From Ignavibacteriota bacterium (lineage in GTDB: Bacteria > Bacteroidota > Ignavibacteria > SZUA-365), in NCBI GenBank assembly GCA_016218045.1, contig JACRFB010000044.1, positions 1 through 42,347 on the forward strand: a stretch of DNA of 42,347 nucleotides, read 5' to 3'. How positions within the stretch are numbered: the first letter of the stretch is position 1; each line of letters opens with the position of its first letter. The notes beneath the pieces were generated by a model. It was not told the DNA's origin. It saw only the letters and a list, made by a program, of their open reading frames with translations, and searched no databases. Of this stretch, positions 34,060-42,008 are shown piece by piece. The position numbers were made by a program, and so were the translations under genes.

Positions 34060-35595
34060 TTATTCATACAACGTAAATTCCTTCTCGACCTGCGTCTTGC
34101 GCGCGCGGATTTCGAGGCGCACGCGGGCGGGCACCGCAACGGTGTCCTGCTCGTTGCCGCGACGCACGGAGATCTGGAAACGTCCCATGCTCAGCATGGT
34201 GAGATCGGTGCGGATCAGGTCTTTTTTCCTGTATCCGACTCCCCCGCTCACGCGCCATAATTTTACGTCGACATCCTTGAGACTGGCCACGGGACGGTCC
34301 TGCTCATAGCGCGGATCGCTGAACATACGCGCCGTGAACGAGATGGGCTGCAGCAGGCGAGGACGCGCGGGCAGCTCGACGTTGATGTGTGTGGGAGGAT
34401 CGACCACGCGGAACGTGAACGTGGACGTGCCGCCTTCGTAGGACAGCGGCGAGATGTACTCGTACGGTTTGCCGCGGTAAGTGGCGCGCACACGCAGCAC
34501 CTTGCCCGCGAAGTTGTTCGGCAGATGGTAGCGGATCTGCGTCCCCACACCCGTGTCCTTCACCGATGCCTTGCTGCCTCCGGCCACTTCGAGCAGCTCC
34601 CAGCGATATGCCCTGGTGTCGGTAAGGCCCGCGACGGAGATGGAACACGCGAGATCCTCGCCCGCGTACACATACTCGGGCACCGCGCTATCGAGGAAAG
34701 GTTCGACGCTATTGACCACGAACGACACCTGCAGCACGTCGACAACCTGTCCCGTCTTGTCGATGCGGAACTCCACCGTCACGGTGTCGCTGCCGCCGCG
34801 CGCGGTGCCGGACCAGTGGTATTCACTCAGCGAGGTCGAATGGCTGTGCAGCTCGATTGCGCCGTAACCGCGCACGATGCGCGCCGACGACACCGGCAGG
34901 GGGTGCGTCACGGTGATGGTGTTGTTCACCTGATAGCCGCGCGCTGTCGCGATGCTCTGCGTCTCGACGGCTGCGCGCATGCGCGCCCACGCGAAGGTGC
35001 GGGTCGCGGAAGTGTCGCGCACGTGCACGCGCAGCGAGGTACGCGCATGTTCGAGCCGACGCACGAGTTCCGCGTCGACGGCGCCGGATGAGAACGACAC
35101 GTCGCCGTAATGATACAGACCGTCGTCGCCCAGGCGTATGCGGCGCGCGTGAGCATCGAAGGTCAGCACGTAGTCGCCGGTCTGGTCGAAGCGGCACTCG
35201 AAGGGGAAGGCCACGGTGCGGTCGCGCAACTCTCCGACACCGCGCCGTCCGTGCACCGCGACGGCCGCGGGCGAGATGAGCGTGTTGTCGAGAGAGAGGG
35301 ACATCAGTTCAACCCCCACGGAATCACGAGGCCCGATGTCCGCAACCACGATGCGGTCGCGATACGTGCGGGCGCCGGGCGCGACGCGTCCGCGGCTGTC
35401 GGCATCGACGTACACGGTGACGACGCTGTCGGGGAGTTCGAGCGTGAGCGGGCGGAGGAAGGAGCGCACCACGACTTCGGAGCGCGCGCGCAGAACCGCT
35501 TCCCGCGTGTCGCGTTCGCGCGAGACAATGACGAACACGCCGACTGCGCAGAGATACAGCACAAAGAAGACATCGAAACGTTTTCGCCTGACCAC
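34060..35595 (-). CDS. Second GldM/PorM-like protein (M1)
   Basis: 511 residues from a GTG at 35595 with a GAGGA site five bases upstream; the longer open frame overlaps the preceding gene and lacks a ribosome site. The start Met-Val-Arg-Arg-Lys-Arg-Phe-Asp-Val-Phe-Phe-Val-Leu-Tyr-Leu mirrors the start of M2 (basic residues, then Phe-Phe-Leu-Tyr-Leu). One membrane helix spans about 7-23, then come a short charged helix and beta domains to the end. It shares the Tyr-Arg-Gly-(R/K)-x-Tyr block and nearby strands with M2, so the two are paralogues. It follows L1 by 31 bases. Expected to form a periplasmic shaft together with L1. Confidence 0.6.
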   Translation of the reverse strand: MVRRKRFDVFFVLYLCAVGVFVIVSRERDTREAVLRARSEVVVRSFLRPLTLELPDSVVTVYVDADSRGRVAPGARTYRDRIVVADIGPRDSVGVELMSLSLDNTLISPAAVAVHGRRGVGELRDRTVAFPFECRFDQTGDYVLTFDAHARRIRLGDDGLYHYGDVSFSSGAVDAELVRRLEHARTSLRVHVRDTSATRTFAWARMRAAVETQSIATARGYQVNNTITVTHPLPVSSARIVRGYGAIELHSHSTSLSEYHWSGTARGGSDTVTVEFRIDKTGQVVDVLQVSFVVNSVEPFLDSAVPEYVYAGEDLACSISVAGLTDTRAYRWELLEVAGGSKASVKDTGVGTQIRYHLPNNFAGKVLRVRATYRGKPYEYISPLSYEGGTSTFTFRVVDPPTHINVELPARPRLLQPISFTARMFSDPRYEQDRPVASLKDVDVKLWRVSGGVGYRKKDLIRTDLTMLSMGRFQISVRRGNEQDTVAVPARVRLEIRARKTQVEKEFTLYE

Positions 35596-35626
35596 ACGTG
35601 CGTCCTCATTCTCGCTCTTGACCCGC

Positions 35627-36406
35627 CTACGCCCTGCCCGCTTCCAGCGCGGAAAGACGCCGCGCGATGGACTCGAGGGATTCCCGCGCTTCGCGCAGGG
35701 CTTCAATGTTCTGTTGCATGAGCGCGTCAGAGCGGCCGCTCGTCGTTTCGAGGAAACCGCGCAGAAGGAGGTTCGTCTCCTGCATCGTGTCGCTGTACTG
35801 GCGGATGTTCTCGGAGTTCACCTTCGAGAGGTGGTCGGTGAGCCGCGTCAGCAGCACGTCCTGACGGATGTCGGACTGTGAAATAAGACGAAATAGATCC
35901 GATACGGCGTTTGTCATCTCGCGCACCGTGCTGTTCATGGAACTGAGCAGGGTCTCGGAGGCGCCGAAGGCGTTCGATCCCGCCGCGTCTTCGTTGGGAC
36001 TGTAGGCGGTCACGAAGGCGAGGAGCAACAGCAGCAGGGCCTGTATCGAAAAGGCGACCAGCGCGAAGGTCTCGTCCACATATCCCGCGAGGTATACGAC
36101 CAGCGAGATGAGAACCAGCACCGCGCCGCCGTACACGAGGCCCGACACGTAGTTGTAGTAGTAGCGCCCGACGATTTCCTCGAAGAATACACGCGTGCCC
36201 AGCTTCACGCCGAGGCTCGTCTCGAAACGCACACGACGGCCGTCGCTGAATTGGATCTCGGTGCCACGGCGGCACAGGCGCCAGCAGTCGAGCACGGTGC
36301 CGAACTCCAAAGTATTCTTCACGCGCCTGTCATGATAAAAATCATGCAGAAGGCGGCGGCCTTCGGGGATTTCAAGATCCTTGAGTGTTTCTGACGTGTT
36401 GAACAA
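35627..36406 (-). CDS. GldL-like membrane/coiled-coil protein (L1) lacking motor residues
   Basis: 259 residues. The only possible start downstream of an in-frame stop is a TTG at 36406, without a clear ribosome site. A soluble 80-residue N-terminus precedes two helices (about 88-108 and 113-135) joined by a four-residue loop, and then a coiled coil from about 155 to the end. Helix-loop-helix plus coiled coil is the GldL layout, and Tyr-Gly-Gly-Ala-Val-Leu ... Ile-Gln122-Ala-Leu-Leu resembles GldL by eye. At the position of the motor Glu there is Gln122, and at that of the Lys a Tyr. It may therefore be a non-motor relative that joins L2 in a mixed ring. It is the first gene of the cluster. 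Confidence 0.6.
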   Translation of the reverse strand: MFNTSETLKDLEIPEGRRLLHDFYHDRRVKNTLEFGTVLDCWRLCRRGTEIQFSDGRRVRFETSLGVKLGTRVFFEEIVGRYYYNYVSGLVYGGAVLVLISLVVYLAGYVDETFALVAFSIQALLLLLLAFVTAYSPNEDAAGSNAFGASETLLSSMNSTVREMTNAVSDLFRLISQSDIRQDVLLTRLTDHLSKVNSENIRQYSDTMQETNLLLRGFLETTSGRSDALMQQNIEALREARESLESIARRLSALEAGRA

Positions 36407-36429
36407 CGGTGGGTCGTCTCAAATGGTCG

Positions 36430-36458
36430 TTGATCAGGGAACTACAAACCCCGATCAA
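36430..36458. promoter_or_regulatory. Hairpin in the leader of the T9SS-like cluster
   Basis: TTGATCAGGG and CCCCGATCAA form a ten-base inverted repeat with one mismatch and a nine-base centre. It lies 24 bases upstream of the first gene of the cluster (TTG at 36406). It could be an operator or a leader hairpin. The rest of 36407-36690 shows nothing recognisable. Confidence 0.4.
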
Positions 36459-36690
36459 AGTTCATGAATCATGCCATGAGCAGTGTGTCGGAAAGACGGG
36501 CGGAAGGGCGTTCAGCCCAATGCGTAGCAACAACTTATCACTAATTCGTACCATGCGGCAAGTGAATAATATTCACAGCTTGTGCCCATCGTTCACACGA
36601 AATTCAGGCGGATTCACGCACGGCCGTCATAAGTGCCCTGTTTTCATACGGCTGACGGGCGGGCCATCCGCGTCGACGGGTTCCCGGATA

Positions 36691-37620
36691 TTATCCTCGG
36701 GAAACCTTTTCGCGAAAAAATTCGAGAGTTTCGAGCAGTCCTTCGCGCAAGGCGACTGTCGGCTGCCAACCGAGCTGTGTACGAATTTTTTCTGAGGTGC
36801 ACACGCTGCGGCGCTGCTCGCCGGGTTTTGCGGGTCCGTGCACGCGGCGCAGCGGCGTCGCGAAGCCGCTGTTCAGCGTCTCGAAAATATCCACCACGGT
36901 GCTCTCGACGCCCGTGCACACGTTGAAGGTATTGGTGCCTTCCATCGTCAACGCGAGCGCGTTGGCGCGCATCACGTCGCCCACAAACACGTAGTCGCGG
37001 GTCTGCAATCCGTCGCCGTTGATCACGGGCTCGTTGCCGCGCAGCATCTTGTCGGAGAAGATCGCGACCACGCCCGCCTCGCCGTGCGGACTCTGCCGCG
37101 GACCGTACACATTGGTGTAGCGCAGGACGGTGTAGGTGAGCTGTTTCTCGACGGCGTAGTAATGCAGGAATTTTTCCACGGTCAACTTGGAGATGCCGTA
37201 GGGCGAGACGGGATTTGTCGCGTGTTTTTCGTCCGCCGGAAAATAGTCCTGCTCGCCGTAAATGGCTCCGCCGGTGGATGCGAAGATGAACCGTTTCACA
37301 CCGTGGCGCACGGCGGCCTCGATCATCGAGATCGAGCCGATCACGTTCACCGACACGTCGTGGCGCGGATCGAGAACGGATTTGCGCACGTCGATCTGCG
37401 CGGCGTGGTGATTCACCACCTCCACCGCGTGCCGCTGCATCACATCGTACACGCCCTCGTCACGGATGTCCATCTGATAGAACGTCGCACCCTCGGGCAC
37501 ATTCTCCCGGAATCCCGAGGACAGATCGTCGATGATGGTCACCTGATGTCCGAGACGCAGATACTCGCGCGCGATTGTCGATCCGATAAATCCGGCCCCG
37601 CCGGTGATGAGTACGTTCAT
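36691..37620 (-). CDS. NAD-dependent nucleotide-sugar epimerase (UDP-glucose 4-epimerase type)
   Basis: 309 residues from the ATG at 37620, which opens directly with the NAD-binding Gly7-Gly-Ala-Gly-Phe-Ile-Gly13. An Asp-Asp-Leu-Ser-Ser-Gly turn follows strand 2, Ala-Ser-Thr-Gly-Gly carries the catalytic Ser/Thr, and Pro-Tyr-Gly-Ile-Ser-Lys gives the Tyr-x3-Lys pair. Asn-Val-Tyr-Gly-Pro-Arg-Gln and Thr-Arg-Asp-Tyr-Val-Phe-Val are typical of extended short-chain dehydrogenases that act on UDP- or GDP-sugars. It probably makes a sugar precursor for surface polysaccharide or lipopolysaccharide together with the flippase gene upstream. The exact sugar cannot be told. T9SS cargo in Bacteroidota is often attached to a special lipopolysaccharide, which may be a link to the cluster at 26163-36406. 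Confidence 0.9.
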   Translation of the reverse strand: MNVLITGGAGFIGSTIAREYLRLGHQVTIIDDLSSGFRENVPEGATFYQMDIRDEGVYDVMQRHAVEVVNHHAAQIDVRKSVLDPRHDVSVNVIGSISMIEAAVRHGVKRFIFASTGGAIYGEQDYFPADEKHATNPVSPYGISKLTVEKFLHYYAVEKQLTYTVLRYTNVYGPRQSPHGEAGVVAIFSDKMLRGNEPVINGDGLQTRDYVFVGDVMRANALALTMEGTNTFNVCTGVESTVVDIFETLNSGFATPLRRVHGPAKPGEQRRSVCTSEKIRTQLGWQPTVALREGLLETLEFFREKVSRG

Positions 37621-37818
37621 GGTGTGTTCGTGCCTGTGAGGTTCATGGAAGAATGGCAAGGTACGGATTTTCGTGTAGAGAACCCGAAGGTCCGTCCCCG
37701 GCCGTTGTGCACATGAGCGGTCGCTTCTCCCGGATCCGCGCCTGAGTCTGTGCATTCTCACACACCCCGTTCTCCCGATGTTGCGCGCGCTTCCCCTCGT
37801 CGTGTCCCCGGTTCCGCT

Positions 37819-39321
37819 CTACTGCTGTTCCTTCGTGAAAGATTTGCCGGGAGCGCGCGGCGCGCGCAGCAGGCCGCGCAGTTCGCGCAGTTCCGACGGC
37901 AGGAAAAAACGGAAGGCGAAGAGCAGCACGATGTAGAGGACGAGCAGAACCGCCTCCCACGCGAGTTGCGGCAGCACCGCGGGTTTTATTGGCAGATACC
38001 ACAGAGCGGCGACAGCGGCCATCGCCAGGAGTATACGCGCGAGCCGTGTATACTCCCACGGCACGGGATAGATGCGCTGCGAGAGTATCCAATACAGCAG
38101 CGCCATCACGAGGTAGGCCGCGAGCATGGCGTAGGAGGCTCCCATCAGTCCGTACGGCGGAATGAGAAGCAGGTTCGCCGCCACGTTCACCGCGGCGCCG
38201 ATGCCCGTCACCAGCGCGAGATGGCCGGTGCGTTTCTCGATGAGCAGACCCGCGTTGAGGATGGTGCTGACGCCGGTCCACAAATAGCCGAAAAGCACCA
38301 CGGGTACGATGGGCAGTCCGCTCCAGTATCCGCGGCCGATAAGGGAACGTCCATGGAGCAGCGGCACGGTGGCGGCATCGTCGATAAAAAACGAGACGCC
38401 GAGCACGATGGCGCTGCCGAGCAGCATGAAGTATGTCATGACTCGTGCAAAGAGTCGTTTCGCGTCGTCCCTGCCGGCCATCTGCAGGAAGAACGGCTGC
38501 CAGGCATACTGGAACATGGTGACGACCAGCATCATGATGATGCCGAGCCGGTAATTCGCGCCGAAGATGCCTGTGGCCTCGTCGCCCATGATGGCCTGCA
38601 TGATGGGGCGGTTGATGACCTGCGTCACCATGGCGGCCAGACCCGCCGGAATCGTGGGCACGCCGAAGACAAGCATGTCGCGCAGCAGCCGCCGCGGGAA
38701 ACTGAAGCGCAGACGCGCAAACACGCCCGGCGCGAGCAGCAGCGTGCTGGATGCCGAGGCAACAAGATTCGCTGTAAAAATCGACACGATGGACATGTGC
38801 AGCACGAGGACAAACACGAGGTTCAGCGCGATATTGATCAGGATGTTCGTGACGCGGATGAACGCAAAGCGCCGGGCCTTGCGCTCCATGCGCAGCGCCG
38901 CGAAGGGCACCACGTTGATGGCGTCGAGCGCCAGCGTGATGCTCGCCAGCGGTATGATCGCGCCCCACTGCCCGCGGATATTGGAACTCGCGGCGATCGG
39001 TTCGGAGAACAGCAGCAGCAGCGACGTGAAGACGGCGGAGGCCAGCGCGATGAGAATGACGGGCGCGGAGAACACGGCGTTGCGCGCCTCCTCGTCGCTC
39101 GCGTTGCTCACAAAACGCATAAACGCCGCCTCGAGTCCCAGCGGGTATACAAAGTTCAGAAAGGCCACGTATGAATACACCACGGTCACGACGCCGTACT
39201 CGCCCGCCGGGAACACGTTTGTGTACAGCGGGACAAGCAGGAAGTTCAGGAAGCGGCCGAGGATCGTGCTGATCCCGTAGACGGCGCTGTCGGATGTCAG
39301 GCGCTTTAGCTGTTCTCGCAT
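37819..39321 (-). CDS. Polysaccharide flippase (Wzx/MATE-like)
   Basis: 500 residues from the ATG at 39321; the upstream extension of the open frame is not hydrophobic or conserved. It starts Ser-Asp-Ser-Ala-Val-Tyr-Gly-Ile-Ser-Thr-Ile-Leu-Gly-Arg-Phe, the usual opening of polysaccharide transporters, and has 12-14 membrane helices. Such proteins move lipid-linked sugars across the inner membrane. It precedes the epimerase gene by 198 bases on the same strand, so both may serve surface polysaccharide export. No glycosyltransferase is in the window. The ribosome site (GGCGGCG) is weak. Confidence 0.88.
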   Translation of the reverse strand: MREQLKRLTSDSAVYGISTILGRFLNFLLVPLYTNVFPAGEYGVVTVVYSYVAFLNFVYPLGLEAAFMRFVSNASDEEARNAVFSAPVILIALASAVFTSLLLLFSEPIAASSNIRGQWGAIIPLASITLALDAINVVPFAALRMERKARRFAFIRVTNILINIALNLVFVLVLHMSIVSIFTANLVASASSTLLLAPGVFARLRFSFPRRLLRDMLVFGVPTIPAGLAAMVTQVINRPIMQAIMGDEATGIFGANYRLGIIMMLVVTMFQYAWQPFFLQMAGRDDAKRLFARVMTYFMLLGSAIVLGVSFFIDDAATVPLLHGRSLIGRGYWSGLPIVPVVLFGYLWTGVSTILNAGLLIEKRTGHLALVTGIGAAVNVAANLLLIPPYGLMGASYAMLAAYLVMALLYWILSQRIYPVPWEYTRLARILLAMAAVAALWYLPIKPAVLPQLAWEAVLLVLYIVLLFAFRFFLPSELRELRGLLRAPRAPGKSFTKEQQ

Positions 39322-39415
39322 CGCGCCGCCAAGATAGCACGGATGCCGCCAAGGTGAAACTTGGTCCCGATACTGCCGGCGCCGCCATACGCACGGGCGC
39401 GTGCGGCTGACGAAT

Positions 39416-39475
39416 ATTACAGAACTGTAATTATGTATTAAGGTTGCATTCATGCAACACGAAATCTGTTATAGT
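39416..39475 (+). promoter_or_regulatory. Twin inverted repeats and candidate -10 box upstream of the pilin-like genes
   Basis: ATTACAG-AA-CTGTAAT (39416-39431) and TTGCAT-TC-ATGCAA (39444-39457) are two perfect inverted repeats in an AT-rich patch. A TATAGT at 39470-39475 may be a -10 box. The patch lies about 100 bases before the first pilin-like gene and about 95 bases before the flippase gene on the other strand, so it could control either or both. The spacing to a standard -35 is not ideal. Confidence 0.4.
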
Positions 39476-39572
39476 ATCATTGTGCAGCAGAAAACACTAG
39501 AACGCACCTCTTAGGAACACACCACCGTCGCTCTTTGACGATTGCGATAAAGTAAGACAATACGGAGCTGAG

Positions 39573-40052
39573 ATGGGTGGAATGCAGATGATTCTTGTTA
39601 TCGGGGCGTTGACGCTTCTGTCGATACTCTCGCTCAACAGCAACAGGGCGCAGTTGCTGAGCGAGGCGCAGGTGTCCGACGCCGAATTCACCGTGGCCGC
39701 AACGTCGGTGGGACAGTCGGCGCTCAACGACATATGTTCCCGCGCCTTTGACGCGGCCACGGTCGCGTCCGACACAGCCACACTGCCGCGCTTTACCGAA
39801 CCCGCGCGCTTCGGCGCGAATCTGAACGAGGCGGGGACCACCGATGATGTGGACGACTATCACGGATTTGTCACAAACATCACCACACCCCGGGCGGGCG
39901 CGTTCCGTGTGTCTGCAATAGTATGGTATGTCAATCCGTCCACCCCTGATATTCAATCGCTTTCCAAAACACATATGAAACGAATACAGATTACCGTGGT
40001 ATCGGATTTTATGGAAGAACCTGTCACTCTTGTCTATCACAAAAGTTATTGA
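39573..40052 (+). CDS. Small pilin/pseudopilin-like protein
   Basis: 159 residues, with GGAG five bases before the ATG. It begins Met-Gly-Gly-Met-Gln-Met-Ile-Leu-Val-Ile-Gly-Ala-Leu-Thr, a single N-terminal membrane helix (about 5-22), followed by a polar, helical and then beta-rich part. The layout is that of minor pilins and pilus-assembly proteins, but no Gly-Phe-x4-Glu prepilin cleavage site is present. It is first in a three-gene plus-strand set whose proteins all start Met-Gly and have one N-terminal helix. Probable role: envelope-anchored part of a pilus or similar fibre; unproven. Confidence 0.6.
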   Translation: MGGMQMILVIGALTLLSILSLNSNRAQLLSEAQVSDAEFTVAATSVGQSALNDICSRAFDAATVASDTATLPRFTEPARFGANLNEAGTTDDVDDYHGFVTNITTPRAGAFRVSAIVWYVNPSTPDIQSLSKTHMKRIQITVVSDFMEEPVTLVYHKSY

Positions 40053-40061
40053 GGTCGGAGA

Positions 40062-40715
40062 ATGGGTAGCGCGCTCGATACATTCGGATCATTCATCATC
40101 GGCGGGGTTGTGCTGGTCATGCTCACCGCGCTCGTCATTCGTATGCAGCAGTCGGCGAGCGACACTGTGTTGAACGAAATTTCCCAGGTGTCGCTCACGG
40201 ACATGTCGCAGACGCTGGAACGGGAACTCGGCATCATCGGCTACAGGGTCCCCTCGTCGCAAAAAATTCTCGCGATGAGCAACACGTCCATCACCTTCCT
40301 GTCCGATCTTGGCAACGACGGCGTGATCGATACCATTTCGTACGCCACAAACACCACGAATCTGGGCCAGGAGGTGACACGCACCGTGGCACGCAGCGGC
40401 GCGCGTGCGCGGAGCTGGACCAGCAAGGGCTGCCTGCTGCTTTTCACCGGCTACGATTCCGCGCGCGCGGCCACGCTCACCGCGGCGAACGTCCGTTCCA
40501 TCGAGGCCTCGATGCTGTCGAGCAACCTTCTGGTGCGAAGCGGGGATGTGACACAATCGCGAGCCGTGAGCGGAACACCCCTGACACGGACGATGGGCAG
40601 CCAGCAGGTGGTGGATCATAACGTCATCATGCGGTCCGCCGTCAACTGCAACACCGGCGCCTACTGGCACAAGCAGGTGTTCCCGCGGAATCTCTCCGTC
40701 GCGGCTGTGCAGTAG
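40062..40715 (+). CDS. Pilin-like protein with N-terminal membrane helix
   Basis: 217 residues. A GGAG site precedes the ATG, nine bases after the preceding stop codon. It begins Met-Gly-Ser-Ala-Leu-Asp-Thr-Phe-Gly-Ser-Phe-Ile-Ile-Gly-Gly and has one membrane helix (about 8-26), then Gln-Gln-Ser-Ala and an Ile-Ser-Gln-Val-Ser-Leu-Thr-Asp-Met-Ser-Gln amphipathic helix, as in PilW-like minor pilins, then a beta-rich part with Phe-Leu-Ser-Asp-Leu-Gly-Asn-Asp-Gly. No prepilin cleavage motif is seen. The next gene lies 148 bases downstream. Confidence 0.6.
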   Translation: MGSALDTFGSFIIGGVVLVMLTALVIRMQQSASDTVLNEISQVSLTDMSQTLERELGIIGYRVPSSQKILAMSNTSITFLSDLGNDGVIDTISYATNTTNLGQEVTRTVARSGARARSWTSKGCLLLFTGYDSARAATLTAANVRSIEASMLSSNLLVRSGDVTQSRAVSGTPLTRTMGSQQVVDHNVIMRSAVNCNTGAYWHKQVFPRNLSVAAVQ

Positions 40716-40863
40716 TTCCGGACGCAATCCGCTTCAAAAGAAGAACCTACCAGAAAATGCTGAAACGGACGGTGTGTTTCCGGAGTATGCACACCGGCGT
40801 GTACATCGCCGCGAAATCAGTATGTACGAATGTTGTCCGTTGTAGCAGCAAGTGGAGGTCGTC

Positions 40864-42000
40864 GTGGGAAAAATGTTGATATTTCTTGTACTCGGGATGG
40901 GCATCGTCGTGTCGGTCTCGCGCATGCAGATAAACAGGAGTACGTTGAACGTCACCGACAACGCCTCCGCAAATTATTCGACGAACCAGGCGCATAATCT
41001 CGCGATGAGCGGAGTCGAGCAGGCCGTCATGCGCCTTGCCCTGGACACGAACTGGCTCACCGGCTATACGAACAGCAATGTCGGCGGCGGCACGCTGGAT
41101 GTCGCCATCGAACGATCGACCGCGGCGTTTCCGGGCGGACCACCCGCGAATCTTCGCAGCGGACGCCTGGTGACCTCGACCGGCACCGTGGCCGGTGAAT
41201 CCCGCACAGTGCAGGCGATCATACAAATTCCGATGGTGGAAAGTGTTCCGCGCGCCATGCAGTACGCGATGTTCTCCAACGGTGATCTGGAATTGACGGG
41301 CAACTTGAATGTGGTGGACGACAACAATCTTGCGTGGAACGCCGACATTCACACCAATGCCGCCTTGAAACTGAAAGGGAATAACACCGTGCGCGGGTAC
41401 GGCACGTATTTCAGCGCAATCGAAAGCACACCCGCGAAAAATGCGGATATGACCTTTGTTCCCAATGTGGTGATGGGAGGCCCGGTCCATCATAAGGCAC
41501 CCAAAGTGGATCTGCCCGAAATCAACCCAGCGAAATGGGCGACCATTGCGACAAAAACATCCAACGGTGATCCGAAACTAGCGGGCAACACTGTGCTGGG
41601 CACGCGCGAGAATCCGGTGATATGGTACGTGAACGGCAACCTCACCCTCTCGGGCAATGTCAGCGGATACGGCGTGTTTTTGGTGACGGGAAACCTGTTC
41701 TTAAACGGCAACGTGACCATCAACACACTCGACCCCTCGGGCAACAACCTCGGCATCATCGTGGGAGGCGACGCCCAGGTGAACGGCAATGTCAAAGTCG
41801 CGGCCAACATCCTCACGAAGGGCGACTATCTGAACAACGGCAATGTCACGATCACGGGCTCCATCGTCGCGGGCGGCCGCATCGATCTCAAGGGCAGTGT
41901 GCTGGTGCGATATCGTCCGCCTCTCGCCAAACTCACTGGAAAAATTTGGGCCACCACTCCCGGCCGTCCGCAGATTGTGTCGTATTACGATGAGTTGTAG
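40864..42000 (+). CDS. PilX/DUF7305-like protein with beta-solenoid repeats
   Basis: 378 residues from a GTG at 40864 with GGAGG four bases upstream; this start gives Met-Gly-Lys-Met like its two neighbours. One N-terminal helix (about 4-21) is followed by Ala-His-Asn-Leu-Ala-Met-Ser-Gly-Val-Glu-Gln-Ala, the pattern of PilX-type pilus-assembly N-termini. From about residue 130 short repeats of the type Leu-(T/S)-Gly-Asn-Val (Gly-Asn-Leu-Thr-Leu-Ser-Gly-Asn-Val, Gly-Asn-Leu-Phe-Leu-Asn-Gly-Asn-Val and others) occur every ~10 residues, like bactofilin or right-handed beta solenoids. It could polymerise or bind a fibre. No signal for T9SS is seen. Repeats start nine bases after its stop codon. 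Confidence 0.7.
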   Translation: MGKMLIFLVLGMGIVVSVSRMQINRSTLNVTDNASANYSTNQAHNLAMSGVEQAVMRLALDTNWLTGYTNSNVGGGTLDVAIERSTAAFPGGPPANLRSGRLVTSTGTVAGESRTVQAIIQIPMVESVPRAMQYAMFSNGDLELTGNLNVVDDNNLAWNADIHTNAALKLKGNNTVRGYGTYFSAIESTPAKNADMTFVPNVVMGGPVHHKAPKVDLPEINPAKWATIATKTSNGDPKLAGNTVLGTRENPVIWYVNGNLTLSGNVSGYGVFLVTGNLFLNGNVTINTLDPSGNNLGIIVGGDAQVNGNVKVAANILTKGDYLNNGNVTITGSIVAGGRIDLKGSVLVRYRPPLAKLTGKIWATTPGRPQIVSYYDEL

Positions 42001-42008
42001 CGGGGCGG

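Noticed and set aside
37643-39394. 583-codon minus-strand open frame overlapping the flippase in another frame
   Set aside because: Arg/His/Ala/Gly-rich; the flippase frame has the expected membrane helices.
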